17,759 nucleotides of DNA, from NCBI GenBank assembly GCA_964534845.1, contig CAZHPV010000052.1, forward strand, positions 1 to 17,759, read 5' to 3'. Numbering within the stretch: position 1 is the first letter of the stretch; every line of letters begins with the position of its first letter. This DNA is from CALCKU01 sp964534845. GTDB lineage: Bacteria > Pseudomonadota > Alphaproteobacteria > Caulobacterales > Maricaulaceae. The notes below the pieces were generated by a model. The model was given only the letters and a program-made list of their open reading frames with translations. It was not told the origin of the DNA and searched no databases. Shown here piece by piece: positions 6,262 to 14,546 of this stretch. A program made the position numbers and the translations under genes.

Positions 6262-8421
6262 CTAATCCCCCGCGCAAACACTCACGGCAAAGGCATATTC
6301 TAGCGCCGTTTCCTTTAGACTATCATAGCGTCCAGACTCGCCTTGATGACCTGCCTCCATATTGGTTTTTAGCAATATAGGCCCGTCTCCCGTCTGGTGA
6401 TCGCGTAAGCGCGCTGCCCATTTCGCAGGCTCCCAATATGTCACCCGTGGATCTGTCAGGCCTGCAGTGATGAGCATGGGGGGATAGTCTTGGGATTTGA
6501 CTTGGTCATAGGGTGAGTAGCTCTCAATACGTTTATAGGCGTGTAAATCGGTAATGGGATTGCCCCATTCCGGCCATTCCGGCGGAGTGAGAGGAAGGCT
6601 CTCATCACTCATTGTATTAAGCACGTCTACAAAGGGAACAGCTGCGATAATTCCGCCAAATAATTCCGGGGCTTGATTAACGGCGGCTCCGACAAGTAAG
6701 CCACCAGCAGAACCTCCATGGGCAACGAGGCGGCCTTTTCGCGTATAGTCCATCGCACATAGGGCCCGGCCGACATCAACGAAATCATTAAAGCTGTTTG
6801 TTTTCTTCTCAAGCTTGCCGTCAAGATACCATTGATAGCCCTTAGACATACCCCCGCGAATATGGGCTATGGCATAGATAAAGCCGCGGTCTACGAGCGA
6901 GAGAATAGTCGTGCGAAAGCCTGCGGGTATGGTTATGCCGTAGGAGCCATAACCGTAAAGCAAAAGTGGCGCTTTGCCATTTCGCTGCGTTGTTTTGTGA
7001 TATAGCAGGGTTACAGGAATGAGCGCGCCGTCCCGGGCCGAAATATTTAAGCGCTCAGTGATATAATCCGCGCTTTCATGCCCGCTCGGTATGGTTTGCG
7101 TTTTACGTAATATACGCTCACGCGTCTCCATATTGTAATCAAAGACCTGTCTGGGTGTAGTCGGGGACGCATAGCTAAAGCGCAACCACGGCGTCTCATA
7201 TTCATAACCACCCATCAAACCTAATCCGAAGGCCGGCTCATCAAAGCTAATGGAATGTTCCGACTGGTCGCGCATATCGCGAATGATAATACGCGGCAGG
7301 GCATTTTCCCGAACCAACCGTACAAGAAAGTGCTTATAGCTTTCCATTCCGACAATAAATGTACCGGGCTTGTGGGGAATATAAGTGTCCCAGTTTTCAT
7401 TTTGCCCGGCAGTCTCATGCGGTGTGTGTTGACCTAAAGACGGTGTCGGGCAGGCCATGATTTGAAAATCGGTCGCGCCGCCTGCATTTGTGTGAATGTA
7501 AACTCTACCGCCTTGCTCATGTAGGCTATATTCGCGCCCGTCTTGGCGCGCCGAAAAGCAGTAAGGTTCCGTATCGGGGGCGTCAGCCGGAATGAGCCAG
7601 AGTTCCGAGGTGGTGTGATTATGGGCGCTGATAATAATAAACGCCCCAGAATCGCTTTCATCGATTGAAACAAAAAAGCCTGGATCATTTTCCTCATACC
7701 GTAATGTCGCTTTAGCGCTAGGGTCATGAATGTTTTTGGAAAAAACTGCATAAGGTCTTTGGTTTTCATCCCGCTCAACCCAGAAAAGCGTTGCATTATC
7801 GCGGGCCCATTGCAAACCGCCCGCGCTCTTATCAATACCAGTTTTTCGCGCCTCGCCTTCCATGGGTTTAAGGAACACGTCAAAGGTTTCAGAGCCTTTG
7901 CGGTCAAGGCTATAAACCAGCCATTTATGATCCGGGCTATGGGCAAGAGCGCCGAGATTGAAAAACCCTTTTTCTTGCGCGGCAAGCGCGTCCGCATCCA
8001 ATATATCCACGGCTTTGCCGATGGTTGCCCGTGTCTGGCTATCTATTCTGATCTGGCGGTAGACACCGTGTTGATCGCCCTCGCGGTAGCTATGGTAATA
8101 GGCCTGATCGCCGTCCGGGCTGGGGACGCTGCTATCAATGGCGGGTTGGCGGTTTTTCATCTCCTCGAATATAGCGGTCTTTAAGGGCGTAAGGTTTTCG
8201 AGCACAGCTTCCGTATAGGCATTTTCGCTTTCCAAATGCATCCGGATTTCTGGGTTCAGTTGTTCGGGGTCGCGCATCACGCTTTGCCAGTTTTCATCTT
8301 TTAGCCAAGCATATTCGTCTGTGCGGCTTATCCCGAGTTGCGTTAGGGTGAGCGGCTTTTTTTGACTTTCTGGCGGCGTAGCGGGTCTTAGCTTTGGGGT
8401 AATTTTTTTCGGGGAGGCCAT
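6262..8421 (-). CDS. ptrB: Oligopeptidase B-type serine peptidase (S9A, prolyl oligopeptidase family)
   Basis: A 719-residue S9A-family peptidase, near the usual length for oligopeptidase B. The N-terminal part is the beta-propeller gate, with the family feature DEYAWLKDENW near residue 35. The C-terminal alpha/beta hydrolase domain holds LLLYGYGSYG (about 487-494), the nucleophile elbow GGSAGGLL with Ser571, Asp657 in AGLTDPRV, and His692 in EAGHQGESGRYDS, a complete catalytic triad. The LTPPEWPEWGNP segment (about 611-622) carries Glu residues at the place linked in oligopeptidase B to preference for Arg/Lys at P1. No signal peptide is seen, so it is probably cytoplasmic and cleaves short peptides after basic residues. 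ATG 8421 has only a weak ribosome binding site (GGAC). The gene is convergent with the membrane protein on its left and divergent from the DUF2336 gene. Confidence 0.94.
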   Translation of the reverse strand: MASPKKITPKLRPATPPESQKKPLTLTQLGISRTDEYAWLKDENWQSVMRDPEQLNPEIRMHLESENAYTEAVLENLTPLKTAIFEEMKNRQPAIDSSVPSPDGDQAYYHSYREGDQHGVYRQIRIDSQTRATIGKAVDILDADALAAQEKGFFNLGALAHSPDHKWLVYSLDRKGSETFDVFLKPMEGEARKTGIDKSAGGLQWARDNATLFWVERDENQRPYAVFSKNIHDPSAKATLRYEENDPGFFVSIDESDSGAFIIISAHNHTTSELWLIPADAPDTEPYCFSARQDGREYSLHEQGGRVYIHTNAGGATDFQIMACPTPSLGQHTPHETAGQNENWDTYIPHKPGTFIVGMESYKHFLVRLVRENALPRIIIRDMRDQSEHSISFDEPAFGLGLMGGYEYETPWLRFSYASPTTPRQVFDYNMETRERILRKTQTIPSGHESADYITERLNISARDGALIPVTLLYHKTTQRNGKAPLLLYGYGSYGITIPAGFRTTILSLVDRGFIYAIAHIRGGMSKGYQWYLDGKLEKKTNSFNDFVDVGRALCAMDYTRKGRLVAHGGSAGGLLVGAAVNQAPELFGGIIAAVPFVDVLNTMSDESLPLTPPEWPEWGNPITDLHAYKRIESYSPYDQVKSQDYPPMLITAGLTDPRVTYWEPAKWAARLRDHQTGDGPILLKTNMEAGHQGESGRYDSLKETALEYAFAVSVCAGD

Positions 8422-8632
8422 ATGTCGTCCATTTTAAAAACAGTCTTCTTTTAGTAGGAATGCAGATTGGGACAAGGGTGAAAAAACAGGGTTTTGACCG
8501 ATTTTGGACGAATATGTCAGCGTTTGCGACGATTAAAAAAATGTGCGCCTGTTTTGATTTGGTTAATGAATTTTAGAGAGGATAATGCTCGCGTGAATTT
8601 TTTACGCAGGTTCTTTTTGGAAAAGATGGCTT

Positions 8633-9859
8633 ATGAATGCACAACAGGCATTAGATTTGTCCCAGACAGACGCCGTTAGTGATGCAAAAATGCCGCCGGC
8701 TGTGCGCCGTCAACTGGCCAAGCGTTTATCTGATGTGATTTGCATACCTGCCAGCCAACTTACCCCGCAAGAACGACATATGGCGGGTGACGTATTGGTA
8801 GAACTACTGCGCGATGCAGATATTGACCTGCGCGAAAGTGTTGCCAAGCGTCTGGTTATGTTAAACGAGGCGCCGCGTACAATTTTGGTTATTCTCGCTA
8901 AAGATAAGATCGAAGTTGCCAAACATGTGTTGGAAAACAGTAAAGGCCTAACCGATTCCGATCTGATACAAATTTCCAAGAAAGTCTCCAGTGAGCACCG
9001 TAAAGTGATTGCGATGCGTCGTAAGGTATCGGATGCTGTCTCGGACGTTATTGTCGAATTTCTGGAAGAAGAGGTTGTCGAAAAGCTTTTGTTCAATAAA
9101 GGGGCGTCTTTTTCCGAAACGGCGTTGCAACGTATTTTGACGATTTCGCGTTCGCATCAGCCCTATGTTGATCTCCTTATTAAGAGAGAAGAATTGCGCC
9201 CTTCACATGGCCTGACAATGTTTTGGTGGGCAAATGAGGAAAATAGACGGAAGATTTTGCACCGGTTTGCGGTTACGCGAAATGTATTGCAGGAAAGTTG
9301 TGCCGACCTTTATCCTAAGGCCGCCGCGGATGGGTGGGCGGACCCGGGCGTGCGTAAAGCTCTGCAATTTATTGAGCGCCGTCAACGCAACCGTGCAGCG
9401 ATTGCCCGCAGCAAGTTTGAGGGACTAGAAGAAGCGATTGCCAAGATGGAAGTCGACGGCATTACGCGAGACTATATTGAGGAGATTTCATATATGGCCG
9501 GGATTAAACCCGCCACAGGTGCGCAAATCCTCACAGATAAAGGCGGAGAGGGCGTCGCTATTTTATGTAAGGCCCCCGGAATTAAACGTGATAATTTAAG
9601 GCGTATGTGGAAAGGTCTAAAGCGGCCTCTAATGGATACGGACGGAAATGACCATCCTGATTTTGCCCGCGTCTTGCGTACTTATGATTCCGTCTCGACG
9701 GATAAAGCGCAAACGGTTTTACGCTATTGGAATTGGTCACTAACATCTTCGTTGAATGCTGAAGTCTTGCGCCATATTAAGCAGGGTATTATTCCAAAAG
9801 AAGAAGAATATGGCGCGGCGGCTATTACGGCAGCGCTCGTATTTGGTAATCGCCAGTAG
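8633..9859 (+). CDS. DUF2336 domain protein
   Basis: A 408-residue soluble, all-helical protein with the DUF2336 pattern: HEAT-like repeats such as RESVAKRLVMLNEAP, EVAKHVLENSKGLTDSDLIQ and RRKVSDAVSDVIVEFLEEEV. The family is mostly alphaproteobacterial and its biochemical role is not established, to my knowledge. The C-terminal part (about residue 250 on) is also helical and ends with an alanine-rich segment. No signal peptide or membrane segment is seen, so it is probably cytoplasmic. The start is ATG 8633 with a weak purine stretch (GGAAAAGA from 8619). A different-frame ATG at 8626 is not in this gene. It is monocistronic in appearance, 211 bases from the divergent peptidase and 157 bases before the Mrp operon. 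No clear promoter was found in the 211-base gap. Confidence 0.85.
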   Translation: MNAQQALDLSQTDAVSDAKMPPAVRRQLAKRLSDVICIPASQLTPQERHMAGDVLVELLRDADIDLRESVAKRLVMLNEAPRTILVILAKDKIEVAKHVLENSKGLTDSDLIQISKKVSSEHRKVIAMRRKVSDAVSDVIVEFLEEEVVEKLLFNKGASFSETALQRILTISRSHQPYVDLLIKREELRPSHGLTMFWWANEENRRKILHRFAVTRNVLQESCADLYPKAAADGWADPGVRKALQFIERRQRNRAAIARSKFEGLEEAIAKMEVDGITRDYIEEISYMAGIKPATGAQILTDKGGEGVAILCKAPGIKRDNLRRMWKGLKRPLMDTDGNDHPDFARVLRTYDSVSTDKAQTVLRYWNWSLTSSLNAEVLRHIKQGIIPKEEEYGAAAITAALVFGNRQ

Positions 9860-9878
9860 TAAAGTCCGCTTTTGGTAC

Positions 9879-9900
9879 TTTGGGATAAATATTCCCCAAA
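9879..9900 (+). other. Inverted repeat upstream of the Mrp operon
   Basis: TTTGGG (9879-9884) and CCCAAA (9895-9900) form perfect 6-base arms around a 10-base AT-rich centre, about 20 bases after the DUF2336 stop. No T-run follows, so an operator or mRNA structure is as likely as a terminator. Further on, CCTTG (9947-9951) and CAAGG (9966-9970) could pair in the leader. No convincing -35/-10 pair was found in 9860-10016; TAAAAT at 9920-9925 is the best -10 candidate. Confidence 0.35.
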
Positions 9901-10005
9901 ATTCACGCAAAATATATTGTAAAATCTCTTAAAAAACCCCACTAAGCCTTGGTTCGTCCCCCTAACAAGGTTAATAAGGACGATATGCGGCACGACTCGC
10001 AAGGT

Positions 10006-10019
10006 GGAGAGAGATTTTG
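10006..10019 (+). promoter_or_regulatory. Ribosome binding site for a TTG-started mrpE
   Basis: GGAGAG (10006-10011) lies five bases before TTG 10017. No ATG or GTG is placed better: the encoded hydrophobic N-terminus (RYSLVLTLALGVFWIGLSG) matches the family start right after this codon. A TTG start on the first gene of the operon may keep initiation low. Confidence 0.65.
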
Positions 10020-10529
10020 ATACGGTATAGTTTAGTCCTAACCTTAGCATTGGGTGTGTTCTGGATAGGACTATCGGGCTATTTTAAGCCGCTTTTGTTA
10101 ACGCTTGGCGGGATATCTATTGCTCTGGTCATTCTTCTTTGTGGCCGTATGAAAATTCTGGACTCCGAGACGGCGCCTTATCTTTTTGTTCCAAAAACGC
10201 TCATTTACCTGTCGTGGCTTTTTAAAGAAATCGTCAAGGCGAATGTCGCCGTTGTAAAAGCCGTACTCAACCCTGATCTTGAAGTCACACCGACTTTGGT
10301 GCGCATACCGGTCAAGCATAAAACTGATATAGGCCGCTCAATGTTTGCAAATTCAATCACGCTGACACCCGGCACTGTTAGCGTTGAATTTGATGGGGAT
10401 GAACTTGTCGTCCATGCTCTTTTAAAAGAAATGGCATCTGTTGATGGTTTTACCGAAATGGCTGAGCAGTCTGGCTGGTCAATCGGAGATAATATTATCC
10501 ATAACACTCTCGATAATAAGAAGGCTTAG
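10017..10529 (+). CDS. mrpE: Na+/H+ antiporter subunit E (MrpE/MnhE)
   Basis: A 170-residue MrpE-family subunit and the first visible gene of the Mrp-type antiporter operon. Two hydrophobic segments lie in the first 45 residues (LVLTLALGVFWIGLSG and LLLTLGGISIALVILLCGR), and another lies near 55-75. A soluble domain with the hallmark FANSITLTPGTVSV follows. MrpE is a membrane-bound structural subunit of the multisubunit cation/proton antiporter, not a transporter on its own. Start: TTG 10017 with GGAGAG. The mrpF start follows only two bases after its stop. Length is close to the family's usual 160-170 residues. Confidence 0.92.
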   Translation: MIRYSLVLTLALGVFWIGLSGYFKPLLLTLGGISIALVILLCGRMKILDSETAPYLFVPKTLIYLSWLFKEIVKANVAVVKAVLNPDLEVTPTLVRIPVKHKTDIGRSMFANSITLTPGTVSVEFDGDELVVHALLKEMASVDGFTEMAEQSGWSIGDNIIHNTLDNKKA

Positions 10530-10531
10530 CC

Positions 10532-10855
10532 ATGGAAAATGTATTAGCCTATTTTAATCTGGCTGCGGCCTTTTTTATTCTGATAAGCATGGCCTTGATG
10601 TTGGGGCGTCTTTTTCTGGGGCCAACGCTTTACGATAGACTATTAGCCGTTAATTCCTTTGGAACGAAAACGGTTTTGTTCTTATGTATATTCTGCTTTG
10701 TCATTGACCGCCCTGACGGTGTTGATATTGCCATCCTGTATTCGTTGATGAATTTCATTGCGACGATTGCCGTGCTGAAATTCTTTAGCTACCGCGCGCT
10801 TGATGTACCCCTTAATACAGTGACCAAAGCCAATAGTCGTGGAGAGCCGTCATGA
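10532..10855 (+). CDS. mrpF: Na+/H+ antiporter subunit F (MrpF/MnhF)
   Basis: A 107-residue MrpF-family subunit with three membrane segments. The second begins after the conserved GPTLYDRLLAVNSFGTK, and the third lies in VDIAILYSLMNFIATIAVLK. MrpF is a small integral subunit needed for assembly and activity of Mrp antiporters, and its fold resembles part of the NuoK/MrpC-type core. ATG 10532 lies two bases past the mrpE stop; its AAGG (in the last mrpE codons) is the likely ribosome site. The stop overlaps the mrpG start (ATGA). Confidence 0.93.
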   Translation: MENVLAYFNLAAAFFILISMALMLGRLFLGPTLYDRLLAVNSFGTKTVLFLCIFCFVIDRPDGVDIAILYSLMNFIATIAVLKFFSYRALDVPLNTVTKANSRGEPS

Positions 10856-11253
10856 TTATTATGGCAGCAGACGTGGCTGTGGCTCACGGCGGGCTAGATC
10901 TGATTGCAATGCTGCGAGGCGTGATCTCGATCATATCGATTACGGCCGGCCTGTTCTTTGTCCTTGCAGGGACTTTGGGTGTTTTGCGCTTGCCTGATTT
11001 TTATACACGGTTACATGCGGCCGGCATGACCGATACACTCGGCGTGGAACTTATATTACTGGGTTTAATCGTTCAGTCCGGGTTTACCCAGTTAAGTCTG
11101 AAATTACTTATGGTGTCTTTCTTTTTACTCCTGACAAGTCCGACGGCGACGCATGCGGTGGCTAACGCTGCCTATCGATCAAATTTGAAACCTGTCCTGG
11201 GCCGTTATAAGGCGGCCAGTCCCGAAGACATTACCAATAAAGGGGACAGCTAA
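10852..11253 (+). CDS. mrpG: Na+/H+ antiporter subunit G (MrpG/MnhG)
   Basis: A 133-residue MrpG-family subunit with three membrane segments and the conserved GTLGVLRLPDFYTRLHAAGM (about residues 41-60), then LTSPTATHAVANAAY near residue 100. It acts as an integral structural subunit of the Mrp complex. The N-terminus is about 15-20 residues longer than in many homologues. ATG 10852 is favoured because it makes a 4-base ATGA overlap with mrpF, but ATG 10861 is a possible alternative. Its TAA overlaps the next ATG by one base (TAATG). Confidence 0.93.
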   Translation: MIIMAADVAVAHGGLDLIAMLRGVISIISITAGLFFVLAGTLGVLRLPDFYTRLHAAGMTDTLGVELILLGLIVQSGFTQLSLKLLMVSFFLLLTSPTATHAVANAAYRSNLKPVLGRYKAASPEDITNKGDS

Positions 11254-12068
11254 TGCCTTCTTCTTTGATACTTGATATCGGTCTTATCACCATTTTGGTG
11301 GGTGTAGCCTTTATGATTGTGCGCATGCGCTCTCTCTTTGCTATTGTCATGCTGCAAGGCGTTTACAGCCTTATCTCAGCAGCGTGGTTTGTGTCTTTGG
11401 ATGCCGTAGACGTTGCCTTTACCGAGGCGGCTGTTGGTGCGGGTGTTTCAACCGTTTTAATGCTGGCAGCCATGCTGCTGTCAGATCGTCAGTCCAAGCC
11501 TGTTCCGCTTTCGCGCCAATGGGGCGCTCTGGGCGTTGTGGTGATTGCAGGCATGGCCATGTTTTACGCAATTGGCGATATGCCCGCCTATGGTGATCCA
11601 CACTCTCCGGCCAATAGCTATGTTGGGATTGATTATATCGAGATGACAGCCAAGGATATTCATATCCCTAATGTTGTGACAGCGGTTTTGGCCAGCTATC
11701 GGGGGTTTGATACTTTTGGCGAAACCGTGGTGATTTTCGCTGCAGGTATTGGTGTGCTTTTACTTCTTGGCCTAAATGGTAATGCCGGTAAGGGGTCCGG
11801 GGGGAGCTCAGGCCCTTGGCGCGCCTCGCCTAACGGTGTTAATCTGTCGCGCGCCGTGTCTCCGGCTGCGATTACAATAGAGGAGGCGCAAGCCGCAAAT
11901 TCTGGTCAGTCTCAAGCGTTACCGAAGGGGCGGGGTTCTTCCAAAGATGCCGTGAAAAAACCCGCGGTGAAGAAAGCTCAGGCCAAGAAAGCGGTCGCCA
12001 AAAAACCAGCTTCTAAAAAGGCGGGGAAACAAACCCGCAAAAAACGCTCTACAGGAGGGACAAAATGA
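11253..12068 (+). CDS. MrpA C-terminal-like (DUF4040/MbhD-MbhE) subunit with lysine-rich tail
   Basis: A 271-residue protein. The first 175 residues match the C-terminal part of MrpA found as separate MbhD/MbhE-like subunits in other complexes. RSLFAIVMLQGVYSLISAAW and DVAFTEAAVGAGVSTVLMLA are the DUF4040 signature with its conserved membrane Glu. VVTAVLASYRGFDTFGETVV is the second MrpA-type motif. After the last helix (about 156-172) comes a hydrophilic, low-complexity region ending in a histone-H1-like stretch of about 40 residues with repeated KKPA/KKA units and an overall strongly positive charge. I know no such tail as a regular family feature. The N-terminal NuoL-like half of MrpA is missing here; that role is probably taken by one of the large subunits downstream. 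Overlaps: one base with mrpG, four with mrpB. Confidence 0.88.
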   Translation: MPSSLILDIGLITILVGVAFMIVRMRSLFAIVMLQGVYSLISAAWFVSLDAVDVAFTEAAVGAGVSTVLMLAAMLLSDRQSKPVPLSRQWGALGVVVIAGMAMFYAIGDMPAYGDPHSPANSYVGIDYIEMTAKDIHIPNVVTAVLASYRGFDTFGETVVIFAAGIGVLLLLGLNGNAGKGSGGSSGPWRASPNGVNLSRAVSPAAITIEEAQAANSGQSQALPKGRGSSKDAVKKPAVKKAQAKKAVAKKPASKKAGKQTRKKRSTGGTK

Positions 12069-12505
12069 ACCCGCACCTGATTTTACGTATTGTATCTAAG
12101 TTTTTAATACCGCTCATCGCGCTCTTTGCCTTTTATGTGCAGTTTCATGGTGATTTTGGTCCGGGCGGTGGGTTTCAGGCTGGGGTTATACTTGCGGCCT
12201 CCGTAATTTTATATGCGCTCATATTCGGCCTTGAAGCAGCCAAAAAGGCTGTCCCGCCAGCCATGGTCCGTATTTTGATGACAATTGGGGTTTTGCTTTA
12301 CGGAGGGACCGGTGTGGTGACATGGTTCTTGGGGGACGAGTTTTTAAATTATGGGGCGCTTAATCATCATGATCCCGCCCACGGCCAACATTGGGGTATT
12401 TTGGCTGTCGAGCTTGGCGTGCTGGTTACAGTAACAAGTGTTATGGTCGCGATATTTTACGCTTTTGGCAGTCGCGCCCCCGAGATTTCGGACGAGGATT
12501 GGTAA
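12065..12505 (+). CDS. mrpB: Na+/H+ antiporter subunit B (MrpB/MnhB)
   Basis: A 146-residue MrpB-family subunit with four membrane segments. The family signature FHGDFGPGGGFQAGVILAAS lies at about 28-47. A loop with GALNHHDPAHGQHWG (about 98-112) contains five His residues. In classical Mrp systems MrpB forms part of the core that links MrpA to the small subunits. A strong ribosome site AGGAGG (12053-12058) sits inside the end of the preceding gene, just past its lysine-rich coding stretch, and the start overlaps that gene by four bases. Its TAA overlaps the mrpC ATG by one base. Confidence 0.93.
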   Translation: MNPHLILRIVSKFLIPLIALFAFYVQFHGDFGPGGGFQAGVILAASVILYALIFGLEAAKKAVPPAMVRILMTIGVLLYGGTGVVTWFLGDEFLNYGALNHHDPAHGQHWGILAVELGVLVTVTSVMVAIFYAFGSRAPEISDEDW

Positions 12506-13008
12506 TGTTTTCAGCCATATTTGAAAATTATAATTATGCGGTCGTTATCATCCTTATGATGACGGGGCTTTATGTTGTGTTCTCCTCGCGTAATCTTATC
12601 AAAAAGCTCGTGGGGTTAAGTGTATTCCAAACCTCTGTATTTCTGCTCTATATTACGATCAGTAAGGTTGCTGGCGGGCAACCGCCCATTCTCGTTGATG
12701 ACGGGCATGCCGCCTTATCCGAGCCGGTCAGGCTTGCCGCAGCGAATGCGGCCGCTGCTGTCGGGGGGCATGGTAGTCATGCCAGTGATGTCGCTTATTC
12801 AAATCCGCTGCCGCATGTCCTTATCCTAACAGCGATTGTGGTCGGGGTTGCGACATTGGCTATTGGCTTGGCGCTTGTCGTGCGTATTGGTGAAGTTTAC
12901 GGCTCGATTGAAGAAGATGAAATAACGGCCTTGGATTACCAGTTTAATCTGGAAGGCACGGAAGACCCGGATGCGGGCGACGCGATTGCGCAAAGGGCGG
13001 GAGCATAA
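12505..13008 (+). CDS. mrpC: Na+/H+ antiporter subunit C (MrpC/MnhC)
   Basis: A 167-residue MrpC-family (NuoK-like) subunit with three membrane segments: AVVIILMMTGLYVVFSS, LVGLSVFQTSVFLLYITIS, and LPHVLILTAIVVGVATLAIG. Between helices 2 and 3, the usual short GGxPPI loop is enlarged by an alanine- and histidine-containing stretch (about residues 66-100). The acidic C-terminal tail runs to about 40 residues. The start is ATG 12505, overlapping the mrpB stop by one base and preceded by GAGGA (12494-12498). A longer frame from 12391 would lie entirely over mrpB in another frame and is rejected. MrpC is part of the membrane core of the antiporter. Overlap with the next gene is one base (TAATG). 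Confidence 0.92.
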   Translation: MFSAIFENYNYAVVIILMMTGLYVVFSSRNLIKKLVGLSVFQTSVFLLYITISKVAGGQPPILVDDGHAALSEPVRLAAANAAAAVGGHGSHASDVAYSNPLPHVLILTAIVVGVATLAIGLALVVRIGEVYGSIEEDEITALDYQFNLEGTEDPDAGDAIAQRAGA

Positions 13009-14546
13009 TGGATATTTTGTCTCTTTATCCGTCCTGGATTTTAACCCACGGGGCGGCGCTCATCGTGGTTTTACCACTGCTAGCCGGTGCGATTGTCGCA
13101 ATCCTGCCTTCGCAAAGACTGGCATGGGCCACGACTTTCCTTGTGGCGCTTATTTGTACCGTGGTTGGATTTGCGATTGTCTTGCAAATATTTGGCGGCC
13201 AGACGATTAATTATAGCCTTGGCGGATGGGACCCGCCGCATGGGATTGCCTATGTGGTTGACGGCTTGAACGCTCCGGTTTTGTTATTGATAAGTGCTAT
13301 CGCCCTTATTGTAACCCTTTTTGGTGCGCCCGCTGTAAAGGCCGAGGTTGAACCCAAGAAACGGGCACCGTTCTACGCTGCTTTTCTTGTATGTATGGCC
13401 GGACTTTTGGGGATGGTCGTAACGGGCGACGCCTTTAATGTTTTTGTCTTTCTGGAAGTGTCATCTATTTCGACTTATACACTTGTCGCCATGGGGTCCA
13501 GCCGAGACAGGCGCGCCCTCTCAGCGGCTTATAATTATCTCATTATGGGATCAATCGGGGCGACGTTTTTCGTTATCGGCCTTGGATTTCTTTATATGGA
13601 AACCGGCACGCTCAATATAGCGGATATGGGCCGAATTTTGCGTGATCTGGACGGGGGTAGTCGGGTCTCTCAGGTTGCCTTTAGTTTTATCATTGTCGGA
13701 TTGGGGCTTAAGCTTGCTATGTTTCCTTTGCATACATGGCTGCCTGGTGCCTATGCGCATTCGCCGTCGCTCATCACAGTGTTTTTGGCCTCGACAGCAA
13801 CGAAAGCCGCGCTCTACCTTATGCTGCGCTTTACCTTCACTGTCTTTGATATCGGGTTTGATTATGTCTTGCTTGTTGTAACCTATGTACTGGCCGGGCT
13901 TGGTATTTTGGGTATGTTGCTGGGATCGCTTCAAGCCATATTCCAAACGGATGTGCGCCGTACCTTGGCGTTTTCATCTGTGGCTCAAGTCGGATATATG
14001 CTGCTGGGTATTGGTCTGGCGACGAGCGCAGGTCTGGCGGCGGGCTATCTGCACTTGCTCAATCACGCCATTATAAAAGGGGCGCTCTTTATGGCGCTTG
14101 GCGCATTTTGGTATCGCTTCGGTATTACGCGAACATCGGACTTTAATGGTCTGGCCAAGACTATGCCCTGGACTATGGGCGCATTTACATTGGGCGGCCT
14201 GTCCTTGATCGGTGTACCCTTTACCGCTGGATTTGTATCTAAATGGCGTCTGGTAGAGGCCGTTGCGGAAAATGGCTGGTGGTGGGCTGTCGGTGTGATT
14301 GTCGTAAGCTCTGTGCTCGCTATCATATATATAGGACGTCTGGTTCTGGCGGCCTATTTCCAAGCCCCACCGGAGATTAATGGTAAAGTCGTTGCAAAAA
14401 ATGAAGCGCCCTTAATAATGCTGCTCCCAATGTGGGGACTCGGTATTTTGTCGGTTATAATCGGGATCAATGCCGACCTTATGGTCCAAGCTGCTGAAGG
14501 GGCCGCCAACGTGCTGAAGCCTATATTGATAGGAGCTGGCGGATGA
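13008..14546 (+). CDS. mrpD: Antiporter-like subunit D, first copy (MrpD/NuoM-like)
   Basis: A 512-residue polytopic protein of the NuoL/M/N-MrpA/D family, with about 14 membrane helices expected. Key residues of an ion-translocating subunit are present: Glu150 in FLEVSSISTY, Lys235 in GLGLKLAMFPLHTWLP, Lys266 in STATKAALY, His353/Lys357 in LNHAIIKGALF, and Lys412 in GFVSKWRL. By family knowledge these form the half-channels and central axis for proton transfer. Length and motif order are closest to MrpD/MnhD. The start overlaps the mrpC stop by one base and the stop overlaps the next start by four (ATGA), so the genes are cotranslated. It is one of three such subunits in the operon. Confidence 0.93.
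   Translation: MDILSLYPSWILTHGAALIVVLPLLAGAIVAILPSQRLAWATTFLVALICTVVGFAIVLQIFGGQTINYSLGGWDPPHGIAYVVDGLNAPVLLLISAIALIVTLFGAPAVKAEVEPKKRAPFYAAFLVCMAGLLGMVVTGDAFNVFVFLEVSSISTYTLVAMGSSRDRRALSAAYNYLIMGSIGATFFVIGLGFLYMETGTLNIADMGRILRDLDGGSRVSQVAFSFIIVGLGLKLAMFPLHTWLPGAYAHSPSLITVFLASTATKAALYLMLRFTFTVFDIGFDYVLLVVTYVLAGLGILGMLLGSLQAIFQTDVRRTLAFSSVAQVGYMLLGIGLATSAGLAAGYLHLLNHAIIKGALFMALGAFWYRFGITRTSDFNGLAKTMPWTMGAFTLGGLSLIGVPFTAGFVSKWRLVEAVAENGWWWAVGVIVVSSVLAIIYIGRLVLAAYFQAPPEINGKVVAKNEAPLIMLLPMWGLGILSVIIGINADLMVQAAEGAANVLKPILIGAGG

Noticed and set aside
7434..7997. Long open frames opposite or overlapping the peptidase gene (also 7726-8184)
   Set aside because: They are shadows of the peptidase reading frame, which has an intact catalytic triad; they lack ribosome sites and family features.
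8563..8576. CtrA-like site (TTAA then TTAG)
   Set aside because: The spacing is six bases, whereas the consensus has seven, and the second half is not TTAA. It is probably chance in an AT-rich gap.
8494..8679. 61-codon frame before the DUF2336 gene
   Set aside because: It overlaps the DUF2336 start, has no ribosome site and no recognisable protein pattern.
12391..12504. Upstream start for mrpC at 12391
   Set aside because: It lies wholly over the end of mrpB in another frame. The encoded residues do not resemble MrpC, while ATG 12505 fits the family start and the TAATG overlap.
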